From Bacteroidota bacterium (lineage in GTDB: Bacteria; Bacteroidota; Bacteroidia; Chitinophagales; Chitinophagaceae), in NCBI GenBank assembly GCA_018267915.1, contig JAFDXN010000010.1, positions 147,713-211,712 on the forward strand: a DNA stretch of 64,000 nt, in the 5' to 3' direction. Both the position numbers and the translations under genes were made by a program. Position 1 is the first letter of the stretch. Every line of letters starts with the position of its first letter. The notes under the pieces are model-generated. The model had not been told where the DNA came from. It ran no database searches and was given only the letters and a program-made list of their open reading frames with translations. Shown one piece after another: positions 16,527 to 25,195 of this stretch.

Positions 16527-17885
16527 ATGCCGCACTTACACGTCTTCTCCAAAGCATTTTGCGTTGCTTTACTCCTTTTATTTTCAAATCTCACGCTGAA
16601 AGGGCAAACCGGGGGCTGGCAAACATTGCCCAACTTTGGCATTGCGAACGGCTCAACCCGTTTTGAAGATATCTACTTTGTAGATAGTATGCTGGGCTTT
16701 GCAGTGCAGGCGGACGGAGACGTGAACAAGACAACCGACGGGGGTACTACATGGCAGCATACCCACATGGGGAACTACCAGATGCGGAGTATAGACATAT
16801 GCGATCATATCGGCGTGATAGGTACCTTAGATGGTTTCGTTGTACGCTCGCTGGATCTTGGGAATAGCTGGCAGGATGTATCATTTCTTGTAGCCGATAC
16901 CGGCGCGGACGTGCGCAGAATGTGCGGGCTGGCGCACTTCGGCACCACCTTCTATGGTGTGGGCTGGTGGGGTGCAGCACAGGGGAGATTTTATAAGAGT
17001 ACGGACACGGGGATGAGCTGGACGGTAACTTATGTTGATACCTCGCTTGCAACGGGCCTGGTAGATGTGATATTCCTGTCGCAGGACACGGGATATATTA
17101 CCGGCTGTAAAAACACGACAGGGAATTATTTGCTGGCGAATGAATCTGTTATACTGAAAACGACGAATGGGGGCAATACATGGACCAAAGTATTTTCGGA
17201 TACGACAATAGGCGGCCGTATCTGGAAAATACAGTTTTTGAATGATTCGACCGGCTTTGCTTCTGTAGAGCCCTATTATGATCCTGACACGGTGAACATC
17301 CTTAAAACAACGGACCGGGGCAATAGCTGGCATTTTATACATGTAGGGAGGGTTCACAACACCACCATGCCCAGCTACCCGGTGGGTACGCAGGGTGTAT
17401 GCTTTGCAACAGAACAAAAGGGCTGGGCTGGCGGCTACTATTATGGCCTGTTTGAAACAAGCAATGGCGGCGCAACCTGGGACACACTTTCCTTTGGCAG
17501 CAACTTCAACCGGATGCAACGCATGAGTGACAGGCTGGTATACGCAGGCGGAACAACCATGTATGTGTGGCGCGATACCAGCACAGCAACCGCGGTAGGG
17601 AACCCGCTGAAGCCGAATACAACAAGTAATAAATTATTTCCAATAACGCCGAACCCAAGCAGCGGAGCACTAAAGATCGAGTACGATATCAAATACCCGA
17701 CCAATGTAGTAATGGAGATAGCGAACATCGCCAGCCGCCGGCATGTACAGGTGTTCAACAAGCGGCTAAAGCCCGGCCATTATACCACAGAGTACGACAT
17801 GAGTAACATGCCGAACGGTAACTACATAGTATGGATGGGCACTGATGAGATCCCGCTCACGCAGAAATTTACCCTGCTGAGATAA
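16527..17885 (+). CDS. T9SS-exported protein with Asp-box (YCF48-like) repeats
   Basis: A 452-residue secreted protein. Signal peptide with VALLLLFSNLTLKG (cleavage near residue 26). The body is a beta-propeller of repeated Asp-box/YCF48-type units: TTDGGTTW, TTNGGNTW, TTDRGNSW and SNGGATW at roughly 60-100 residue spacing. A sorting domain occupies about residues 367-452 (FPITPNPSSGALKIEYDI, then FTLLR). Such propellers are common in surface proteins of the phylum; ligand unknown. Confidence 0.82.
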   Translation: MPHLHVFSKAFCVALLLLFSNLTLKGQTGGWQTLPNFGIANGSTRFEDIYFVDSMLGFAVQADGDVNKTTDGGTTWQHTHMGNYQMRSIDICDHIGVIGTLDGFVVRSLDLGNSWQDVSFLVADTGADVRRMCGLAHFGTTFYGVGWWGAAQGRFYKSTDTGMSWTVTYVDTSLATGLVDVIFLSQDTGYITGCKNTTGNYLLANESVILKTTNGGNTWTKVFSDTTIGGRIWKIQFLNDSTGFASVEPYYDPDTVNILKTTDRGNSWHFIHVGRVHNTTMPSYPVGTQGVCFATEQKGWAGGYYYGLFETSNGGATWDTLSFGSNFNRMQRMSDRLVYAGGTTMYVWRDTSTATAVGNPLKPNTTSNKLFPITPNPSSGALKIEYDIKYPTNVVMEIANIASRRHVQVFNKRLKPGHYTTEYDMSNMPNGNYIVWMGTDEIPLTQKFTLLR

Positions 17886-17940
17886 TTCCCCTTTACTTTG
17901 TTTGAGTTTTAACGGATATTTGCCTTCTAAATCCAGACAC

Positions 17941-18711
17941 ATGCAACATGCCGACGGCTATGTGCGTAGCGAAATAGAACAAGGTATCGCTACGATAGAG
18001 TTTTATCACCCTGCCAGTAACTCACTCCCTGCAGCGATATTGGAAGACCTTGCCAAAACTATCAATGACATAGGGATAGATGAAAATGTGCGGGTGATCG
18101 TGCTGAAAAGTCATGGCGAGCGGGCGTTTTGTGCCGGTGCGTCGTTCGACGAACTGATGGCCATAAAGAACGAGGCAGAGGGTAAAAAATTCTTTAGCGG
18201 TTTTGCCCATGTGATCAATGCGATGCGGAAGTGCCACAAGCTCATCATAGGGCGCATACAAGGCAAAGCTGTGGGCGGCGGTGTTGGCCTGGCGGCGGCG
18301 GTGGACTATGCAATAGCCAGCGAGGAGGCCTCTATAAAGCTTAGTGAACTGGCCGTTGGCATTGGACCCTTTGTGGTGGGCCCTGCCGTGGAACGGAAAG
18401 TGGGGGTTTCATGTTTTTCTCAACTGGCTATAGACGCTACCGGATGGCGCTCGGCAGAATGGGCTAAGAAACATGGCCTGTATGCAGAAGTGCATAAGAA
18501 CCTGGAGGACCTGGACCAAGCTGTAAAACATCTTGCTGAAAGACTGGCACACAGTAGTCCAGAGGCAATGTCGCAGCTTAAAAAGATATTCTGGCACGGC
18601 ACAGAGCATTGGGACACAGTGCTCGCGGACAGGGCTGCAATAAGCGGTAAGCTGGTATTGAGCAGCTTTACCCGCAATGCCATCAATCAATTCAAGGCGA
18701 AAGCTAATTAA
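17941..18711 (+). CDS. Enoyl-CoA hydratase/isomerase (crotonase) family protein
   Basis: Crotonase-fold acyl-CoA enzyme, 256 residues. The oxyanion-hole segments are CAGASFDEL and GKAVGGGVGLAAAVDYAIAS, followed by KLSELAVGIGPFVVGP. Substrate not determinable; together with paaZ a role in beta-oxidation-like steps of aromatic degradation (PaaF/PaaG type) is possible. The frame is open from TTG 17902, but ATG 17941 gives the family-typical N-terminus. Its 3' end overlaps the convergent WecG/TagA-like gene by 4 nt. Confidence 0.85.
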   Translation: MQHADGYVRSEIEQGIATIEFYHPASNSLPAAILEDLAKTINDIGIDENVRVIVLKSHGERAFCAGASFDELMAIKNEAEGKKFFSGFAHVINAMRKCHKLIIGRIQGKAVGGGVGLAAAVDYAIASEEASIKLSELAVGIGPFVVGPAVERKVGVSCFSQLAIDATGWRSAEWAKKHGLYAEVHKNLEDLDQAVKHLAERLAHSSPEAMSQLKKIFWHGTEHWDTVLADRAAISGKLVLSSFTRNAINQFKAKAN

Positions 18712-19505
18712 GAATTAGTCGGCTTTTTGAGTATTTCTTTTATCGCAAGCGCGATGAAGCGAATATTGTCTACAGTGTATCGCTTCCACAAGCGGCCGGG
18801 TTCACTCATGAAGCGATAGAACCATTCCATTCCTGTTTTGCGGAAAATGGCGGGCGCTCTTTTCTTGAGGCCGAAATAAAATTCGAAAGAGGCGCCGAGG
18901 AGTAGTATGAGCAGGGGGCCTTTGAACTTTTTCTCTTTTAGCGACAGGGCTATTTGAATGCCGAGCCGCTCCTGCTTTGGGAAATTGAGGCCCAGGAAGA
19001 GAAAGCGGGAATTATTCTGCGTGACGGCCTCGGCTACTTTAGCTGCGAAAGCCTGAATGTAAGCCTCATCTCCCGCGTCGAAGAACGAAGGTACTAATAT
19101 GACACAATTGGAATAGTCGTCGCGATAGCGCGCAGCTAGTGTTTCGTTGGCCAATACCATTGTAACGGGAATATTCAGATCCTTGATATGACGCCACATT
19201 GTGGGGAACAAGTCGCTACCGGTGAGGCGCGCGCGTAAGGGCTGCTTTGCCTTACTCCGGCTCAACCACACCAGAGGCATCCCATCGGGTAGAATATAGG
19301 CTGAATGAGCGTAGTGCTCTTTGAGGTCAAGATGTTTAGGTTCGTTGTAATAAACAACTGTCGAGGCATTGGGAGTAATCAGGAAGGCGATATCACCAAT
19401 TGAACCGCTGCCATAGTGTTTTATCGCATCAGCAGCAATGTCGTCGACAGAGGCTGCACTGGTGAGATCAAAACCAAAAAGCGTTATTTTATCAAAGCTG
19501 TTCAC
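18708..19505 (-). CDS. WecG/TagA/CpsF-family glycosyltransferase (GT26)
   Basis: A 265-residue GT26 enzyme that adds the second sugar to an undecaprenyl-diphosphate-linked sugar. Signature blocks: FLITPNASTVVYYNEP, LPDGMPLVWLSR (DGMPLVW), LTGSDLFP, FLGLNFPKQE and the C-terminal KRAPAIFRKTGMEWFYR. Start is GTG at 19505, overlapping the previous stop as GTGA. Last gene of a five-gene-strong minus-strand run of the polysaccharide cluster. Confidence 0.9.
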   Translation of the reverse strand: MNSFDKITLFGFDLTSAASVDDIAADAIKHYGSGSIGDIAFLITPNASTVVYYNEPKHLDLKEHYAHSAYILPDGMPLVWLSRSKAKQPLRARLTGSDLFPTMWRHIKDLNIPVTMVLANETLAARYRDDYSNCVILVPSFFDAGDEAYIQAFAAKVAEAVTQNNSRFLFLGLNFPKQERLGIQIALSLKEKKFKGPLLILLLGASFEFYFGLKKRAPAIFRKTGMEWFYRFMSEPGRLWKRYTVDNIRFIALAIKEILKKPTNS

Positions 19506-20440
19506 AGTTTTTTTCTGAGTCCTGCGAAGAGGCCTTTGAGGCCCCAGGACAGGCTTTTAAAATTCAATTTCGTACGCACTAAAGTAACACCCAAGAGTAG
19601 AAAAAAAGAACAGAAACGCACAAAAAACGGGTTGTGTTTCCGTGCGAATATCATTGACGAGCGATTGTAATAATAAAAGAAAAGATGCTTGCTGCTACTG
19701 GTACTTACACTGCCTTTATGATAAACCAGGGCATCAGCCGCGAGAGCATTTTTGTACCCCTTTTCAGCAGCGCGATGTTGCCAGTCGTGTTCCTCGAAAT
19801 AAAGAAAGTAACTTTCATCCATCAGGCCTATAGCGGCAATGACCGACTTCTTAACCAGTAGGCTGGCGCCATGCTGAAAGTCTATCCTGTCGTAAGGTAT
19901 GTTGCCGCTTGTTTCTTCAGTCCACCGGGCATTTTTCAACAACATTTTAGATACCCCAAAATATGGGTAATAATGCACGCCACAGCACTGGATAAGCTGT
20001 GGATCGTTATAATCCAGCAGCACAGAACCGATGAAGGCGTTTTTTTCATCGGTGAGCATTTTGTCTTTCATTGCCGTCAGCGCTTTCCCGGCGGCGACGG
20101 CATCGTTGTTAAGTAGCCAGAAGTATTTAATGGCCTCGTCGTCGAGGTATTGCCGCATGAGGAGGTTATTGCCACCCGCGAAGCCGAGGTTTTCAGAATT
20201 GCAAAGCAGGACAAGGCGGCTATCTAAACCTGCTAATTTCTCGCCCAGCCGAATATCCTTTACCAGGATGCCTTCATCTTTGAGGCCAGCTATCATCAGC
20301 TGAACCGAGTTATCTGTGGAATTGTTGTCGAGGATCGTAATGCGGGCATCAGTGAATGACAATACGCTTTTGACACAGGCAACCGTATCGGCGCCACCGT
20401 TCCAGTTCAGAATCAATATTTGCGTATCAGGCGTCATCAT
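19502..20440 (-). CDS. GT2 glycosyltransferase (rhamnosyltransferase-like)
   Basis: A 312-residue family 2 transferase: ILILNWNGGADTVACV at the N-terminus, LDNNSTDNS, FAGGNNLLM and WLLNNDAVA (nucleotide-sugar and metal site), with LYFEEHDWQHRAAEKGY containing the likely catalytic ED. A hydrophobic C-terminal segment (FFLLLGVTLV) may anchor it to the membrane. ATGA overlaps at both ends couple it with its neighbours. Confidence 0.88.
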   Translation of the reverse strand: MMTPDTQILILNWNGGADTVACVKSVLSFTDARITILDNNSTDNSVQLMIAGLKDEGILVKDIRLGEKLAGLDSRLVLLCNSENLGFAGGNNLLMRQYLDDEAIKYFWLLNNDAVAAGKALTAMKDKMLTDEKNAFIGSVLLDYNDPQLIQCCGVHYYPYFGVSKMLLKNARWTEETSGNIPYDRIDFQHGASLLVKKSVIAAIGLMDESYFLYFEEHDWQHRAAEKGYKNALAADALVYHKGSVSTSSSKHLFFYYYNRSSMIFARKHNPFFVRFCSFFLLLGVTLVRTKLNFKSLSWGLKGLFAGLRKKL

Positions 20441-21249
20441 TTTTTAAATAGCGTTCTCAGCTGCAATTTCAATAAACGATACCTGTTATACAACTTCAGC
20501 CGGCCATGTAGGTATGGCATCATAAACTTCCTTAAACGGATGCCATTCGCCACCATTTTTGGCGTATTGCCCATCATGCTTGCATGGCCAAAGCGAATGT
20601 AGGTCTCGGTACCCTTTACCGGCACATAGTCGAAAGCGGCATCGTTGAGGCTGGCCCGAAACCAGTACTGCCAGTCTTCATACGAGGTATAGCCAGTATC
20701 GAACAGTCCGGTTTTATCGATAATGCTGCGCCGCACAAGGGGTGCAGATACCGGCATAAAATTGTCACGACTGAAACGCTGCAACATTTCCCGGCCCTTG
20801 CCAGAACCTTTAAGGTGATCCTGCGGATGCTCTTCTTTGTTCCTGCCCCTAAGCTTTTGTGCGGGATCGTCGGTATGAAAGTAGCGGAAATCGCCGTAGA
20901 CAATATCTACAGCGGGATGTTCATCGAGGTATTTTGATTGCAGTGCGATTTTGTCTTTATCGAGCATATCGTCAGCATCGAGAAACTGGATATAGGCACC
21001 CTTGCTGTTTGTAATCCCTGTATTTCGGGCTGCGGAAAGGCCTTGGTTTTGTTGATAAACGTATCGAAAGCGCGCGTCTTTGGCGAGAAAGCCTCTGGCT
21101 ACTTCCTCGGTGTTGTCTTTAGAGCCATCGTTGACCAGTATGCATTCCCAATTGGCATAAGTGAGCTCAAGGATATTATTAAGCGTCTCGGGCAAATAAT
21201 GCGCGTAGTTGTAACAGGGGATGATAATGCTTACCAATTTTTCGGTCAT
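20437..21249 (-). CDS. GT2 glycosyltransferase
   Basis: A 270-residue GT-A transferase: SIIIPCYNYAHYLPETL, LVNDGSKDNTEEVA, YIQFLDADDML (DxD site) and SYEDWQYWFRASL (catalytic ED). Adds one sugar to the growing polysaccharide repeat. Overlaps both neighbours by 4 nt (ATGA). Confidence 0.9.
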   Translation of the reverse strand: MTEKLVSIIIPCYNYAHYLPETLNNILELTYANWECILVNDGSKDNTEEVARGFLAKDARFRYVYQQNQGLSAARNTGITNSKGAYIQFLDADDMLDKDKIALQSKYLDEHPAVDIVYGDFRYFHTDDPAQKLRGRNKEEHPQDHLKGSGKGREMLQRFSRDNFMPVSAPLVRRSIIDKTGLFDTGYTSYEDWQYWFRASLNDAAFDYVPVKGTETYIRFGHASMMGNTPKMVANGIRLRKFMMPYLHGRLKLYNRYRLLKLQLRTLFKK

Positions 21250-22625
21250 GATGCTGCGATTGCTTTTTCTCGCTGCCGGTCAAGCAAAAAGAAGAGTTCA
21301 AAAAAGACCATTACGGACAAATACTCAAAGAGGTAATCGAACATAAGAAAGCCACAGACCATCACCAGCAGTATGACAGTATACCGTAAACGTTTGAAGT
21401 GTTTTAGAAAAAACCACAAGTAAAAAATCGCAAAAATCAGGATACCGACCAGGCCATATTCGCCCAAGAGCTGATTGAGTGTGGAACCGGGAAAATGGCG
21501 AATGGAATGGTATTCGGGTGGTAATTGGTAAATAGCTTCGAAAATCTTGTAGTGATTGTCGCGGAATGCCGGTGAACTGTATTGAGGCAATTTTTTGAAT
21601 AAACGCGACCCCGACCCGGTTTCCAGACCTGATGTGCGCAGCGCAAGTTGTGAGGAAAAGCCACCCATGCCGGCCCCGATAAGGGCATTTTTGTGCGAGG
21701 CTGTGGTGTATTGCCAGGTCTCGACCACAGAAATAACTTTGCAAAAATGCATCAGTTTGCTGTCGCCCTGGTAGAATTTACCGACCAGGTTGGCCTCCAC
21801 AGAATCGCGGCGACGAGCGTCGACAGATGACCGCAGGTAAGATAGGTTGCCGGGAGAGACAACTGTATAGAATAAAATATAGAATAAAAGGCCCAATGCG
21901 ACTGTTTTTCGAGCTTTGCCATCTTCTACAATAAAAAGTGTGGCAATCAAAACAGGGATAAAAACCAGGTTGGCAAAATTGCTACTTGTGGCGCAGGCAA
22001 CCAGCAGCGCCATAAATGCCATGAGGTACTTACGACCATACAGGAAGTAGATGCAAAACATGGCATTGATGAACATATTGATATAGGATGGGGCGAGGAA
22101 AATGCCGCGGATATAGTCGCCAGTAGAGTTGCCAAAGCGAAGGTCGGCAGAGCGATATGGGTCTATGCTTCCGGACAGTACCATTGTATATATGAGGCCG
22201 GCCATCGAGACCGCGAAATTGACCCAGAAAACGAAGCTAATGGTATTGTTCGTCCGTTGATCAGGTCCGTTCTTCAGGCGGCTATGCAGCAAAGCAAAGG
22301 CCAATACACACATGAGCCAGTATAGCGTGCCGATGGTAAAGGAAACGAAATGAGCTGCCGAAAAATCACTATTGAAGAAGAGAAAATTAATAAAAGCAGG
22401 AAGCAGGATCAGCAGGTAAAAAGGCGGTGCGGCCTTGATATCACGCCAATTGAATCTTTTACGGCTCCATCCCAGGCAAAGCAGCAAAACCAATGGTTTC
22501 AGAACAACTTTATCAATAGGAAACAGCAGTAAAAAAAATAGCAGCAAAGGGTCGACATATGTGTTAATATATGACCAAGCAGATGGTTTTTCCGCAGTTG
22601 GGAGGTCCGAACCTTTGTATTGCAT
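21246..22625 (-). CDS. O-antigen ligase/polymerase-like membrane protein 1
   Basis: A 459-residue integral membrane protein with about 11-12 TM segments. It has a large periplasmic loop near residues 255-390 (ending EYHSIRHFPGSTLNQLLGEYGLVGILIF), where the Wzy_C/O-antigen-ligase pattern of a polar motif followed by GE(Y)GxxG is seen. It is either the polymerase (Wzy) or a ligase of the cluster. Start ATG 22625 lies about 100 nt from the divergent second ligase-like gene. Confidence 0.72.
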   Translation of the reverse strand: MQYKGSDLPTAEKPSAWSYINTYVDPLLLFFLLLFPIDKVVLKPLVLLLCLGWSRKRFNWRDIKAAPPFYLLILLPAFINFLFFNSDFSAAHFVSFTIGTLYWLMCVLAFALLHSRLKNGPDQRTNNTISFVFWVNFAVSMAGLIYTMVLSGSIDPYRSADLRFGNSTGDYIRGIFLAPSYINMFINAMFCIYFLYGRKYLMAFMALLVACATSSNFANLVFIPVLIATLFIVEDGKARKTVALGLLFYILFYTVVSPGNLSYLRSSVDARRRDSVEANLVGKFYQGDSKLMHFCKVISVVETWQYTTASHKNALIGAGMGGFSSQLALRTSGLETGSGSRLFKKLPQYSSPAFRDNHYKIFEAIYQLPPEYHSIRHFPGSTLNQLLGEYGLVGILIFAIFYLWFFLKHFKRLRYTVILLVMVCGFLMFDYLFEYLSVMVFFELFFLLDRQREKAIAAS

Positions 22626-22632
22626 GCACTAT

Positions 22633-22640
22633 TATCTTTG
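22633..22640 (+). promoter_or_regulatory. -7 box TATCTTTG
   Basis: Exact TAnnTTTG match 90 nt before the ATG of the plus-strand ligase-like gene and 8 nt from the divergent gene start. The likely shared promoter region of the two halves of the polysaccharide cluster. Confidence 0.45.
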
Positions 22641-22729
22641 CGGGAACTGCGGCCAAAGCTACAAGTTTGCATTTACTTATTCGAATGAACTGGGCAACAC
22701 AAGGCCGCGCAAGCCATAATATCGCTTAT

Positions 22730-24007
22730 ATGCCGCAACGACATATTTTACAAAACGCCTATTACTTTATGCTGTGCGTTGTGGCATTTTTCATTCCCAT
22801 TGCCACCAATTTCACGTCTCTGTCGATCATCATACTGGCGCTTTGCTGGGCGTTACAATCCGACAAGAGCCTTATCAGGCAACTGGCCAAGCGAAAAGCA
22901 TTGTGGATATGGCTGGCCTTTTTCCTGCTATATGTTGCGGGTTATTTCTACAGTCATGATAAGAACCAGGCGCTTTTTGAATTGCAGACCAAACTCAGTT
23001 TTTTGCTCTTACCAATAATTATAGGTGCCGGACCCGAGATCAAGGAAAACAAACTGCAAAATATTTTCACAGGGCTGGTAGTCGGCAGTTCGTTATGTGC
23101 TGTGTTCTGCCTGGTGCGCAGCACTTACGTGTGGATGAACACAAAAGCTACAGACCAGTTTTTTTATCACCTGCTGGTAAAGGACTTTGATGCCAATGCC
23201 GTCTACTTCTCGTTTTATATTTACTTTGCCCTAGCCATCCTTATACTTTATAACTGGACCAATTTCCTGAGGTCGCGACTATTGCAGTTCATCCTATTCG
23301 TGGTATTGTTCGCATTCCTGGTGTTGTTATCGTCAAAGATGCTTATAGTACTTTTCGTGTTGCTGGTACTACCGCTTTTCTACAGGAAGATCTCTACCCG
23401 TCAAGTGCCTAGGGGTCTATTGATAAGCGGCGCCGCAGGGTTGATCGCGGTGTGTTGTATCGTGGCCTTTACCCACAACCCTATACGGCAACGCTATGAA
23501 AGTATACTGGAAAACTCCCGGCTGGTGCTGGTGCAAAACCAGAACCAGGAATTTAATAACCTGACCCTGCGATTGTTTTTATGGAAGATGGCCATAGACG
23601 ACCTGAACGATAATCACCTCTGGCTCACGGGTTGCGGAACCGGCGATGTGGTAGAGATGCAGAAGAAGACGATTATGGCATACAATGCCAAAGCACATTC
23701 CCTGGATAAGCACCCTCCCCTATGGAACTTTAATGCGCACAATATGTATTTACACATGTTGCTGATGCTGGGGATACCCGGTCTGATCTTCCTTTTGACA
23801 ATAGTTTTTTTGCCTTTCTTCCTGCTCAAGCATACGGGCCATCCGGGCATCTTCCTGTCTTTTCATGTTGCGGCGGCAATATTTCTTTTCCAGGAGGCGG
23901 CTTTTCAGACGTCCACATTTGTAATCGTGTACGTATTCTTCACGATGATATTTTACAACTTGTATTACAGCGGAAGGGAAAGCAATACCATTGAGTCAAC
24001 GGCCTAG
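22730..24007 (+). CDS. O-antigen ligase/polymerase-like membrane protein 2
   Basis: A 425-residue polytopic membrane protein of the O-antigen ligase (Wzy_C/WaaL) superfamily. The long periplasmic loop with NFNAHNMYLHMLLMLGIPGLI carries the characteristic H-N-x-Y-L motif next to the following TM helix. ATG 22730 (MPQRHILQN) is preferred; ATG 22685 is a possible longer start. It is the only plus-strand gene between two minus-strand runs and overlaps the 3' end of the GT4 gene by 12 nt. Confidence 0.75.
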   Translation: MPQRHILQNAYYFMLCVVAFFIPIATNFTSLSIIILALCWALQSDKSLIRQLAKRKALWIWLAFFLLYVAGYFYSHDKNQALFELQTKLSFLLLPIIIGAGPEIKENKLQNIFTGLVVGSSLCAVFCLVRSTYVWMNTKATDQFFYHLLVKDFDANAVYFSFYIYFALAILILYNWTNFLRSRLLQFILFVVLFAFLVLLSSKMLIVLFVLLVLPLFYRKISTRQVPRGLLISGAAGLIAVCCIVAFTHNPIRQRYESILENSRLVLVQNQNQEFNNLTLRLFLWKMAIDDLNDNHLWLTGCGTGDVVEMQKKTIMAYNAKAHSLDKHPPLWNFNAHNMYLHMLLMLGIPGLIFLLTIVFLPFFLLKHTGHPGIFLSFHVAAAIFLFQEAAFQTSTFVIVYVFFTMIFYNLYYSGRESNTIESTA

Positions 24008-25195
24008 TACGGAGCGATAAAACGCCTCATTCCCTTTTGCGATCACATTAATGTCAAACCGCTCATGGACTTTCTTTTTGCCGGCTGCAGCTATGCGGCT
24101 ATTTTCTTCGGGATTTCGAAGTAACTCCATTATCTTCCCCGCAAGGGCATCGGCATCATCTGGGTCTGCAAGCAAGCCATCCAAGCCATTGGTGATCAGT
24201 TCAGGCCCCGAAGTACGGGTGCTGTATATAGTGGCAGTGCCTACTGCCATGGCCTCCATAGGTCCCAAAGCAAAGCATTCTGCATAGGAAGGGAAGACTG
24301 CAACGGAGGCTGCCGCTAACCTGTTGAAAAGGTCAGCGCGGGGTATATGACCTTTAAAATCAACGGTGGTTAAAGCTTTGGGCGAAAGGTACTTTTTAAT
24401 ACGGTTGACAGGCCCCTTCCCATATACCTCCAACCTAGCTGCGGGTAGCATTTCCTGCACCTTATTCCATGCCTTCATCAACTGGTAAATGCCCTTCTTG
24501 GCGACGAGCGAACCAGTATATATTACGAGTGCATTGTCTTTAACTGCATTCGTAACTATACGGCTCTCGATCCCATTGTATAGAGTGTCTATTGGCTTTG
24601 TGTACGCCATATATGCAGCAGTCTTACGCGCCGTGTAGCCGCTTACGCTGCTTACCGCAACCGCGCTATTCAACACGCTGCTATCTATCTTGTAAATCAC
24701 CGGCGATGGCTCGCACCCCTCTTCTTTTACAAAATAGCTGATGCTCCCATGCAGCTTTACTACTGTGGGAACTGACAGTCTGGGAAAAAATACGGGTTTG
24801 CGGCAGTATTGTGCGTATTCGTTGAAATCCGGCTGCTCTACGATGTCGATCTGATGCTTTTCGATGATATTTTCAAGGTAAACTGCGTAGCGCTTAATAC
24901 TCGCTTCCAGATCTTTTTGAAATATACTGGTGAGGTAGAAAAACTTGTAGGCGGCTCTAACCGGTAAGGCATCTTTTTTAGAAAAGAAAGATGAGTCCAA
25001 ACCCCTGCGAAAGCGATAGACTTTTACTCCTTCATCTTCAAACTCATCCGGTCCACCATAGCCCCAGTCGTAAAAACCTGCTACTACTACCTTATGTCCC
25101 AGCTTTACCATCGCACGAGCCAGCAGTTGCACAGCGGTGCCTATACCACCATGCCTGCCCGGGGGATACTCGTCGCAGAGGTATAAGATATTCAT
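23996..25195 (-). CDS. GT4-family glycosyltransferase
   Basis: A 399-residue GT-B enzyme: MNILYLCDEYPPGRHGGIGTAVQLLARAM (donor/acceptor glycine-rich start), VIYTGSLVAKKGI and KGHIPRADLF in the C-terminal half, and AVFPSYAECFALGPMEAM with the EX7E-type pattern. The open frame extends to 25300, but ATG 25195 gives the canonical start and forms an ATGA overlap with the flippase gene. Confidence 0.88.
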   Translation of the reverse strand: MNILYLCDEYPPGRHGGIGTAVQLLARAMVKLGHKVVVAGFYDWGYGGPDEFEDEGVKVYRFRRGLDSSFFSKKDALPVRAAYKFFYLTSIFQKDLEASIKRYAVYLENIIEKHQIDIVEQPDFNEYAQYCRKPVFFPRLSVPTVVKLHGSISYFVKEEGCEPSPVIYKIDSSVLNSAVAVSSVSGYTARKTAAYMAYTKPIDTLYNGIESRIVTNAVKDNALVIYTGSLVAKKGIYQLMKAWNKVQEMLPAARLEVYGKGPVNRIKKYLSPKALTTVDFKGHIPRADLFNRLAAASVAVFPSYAECFALGPMEAMAVGTATIYSTRTSGPELITNGLDGLLADPDDADALAGKIMELLRNPEENSRIAAAGKKKVHERFDINVIAKGNEAFYRSVLGR

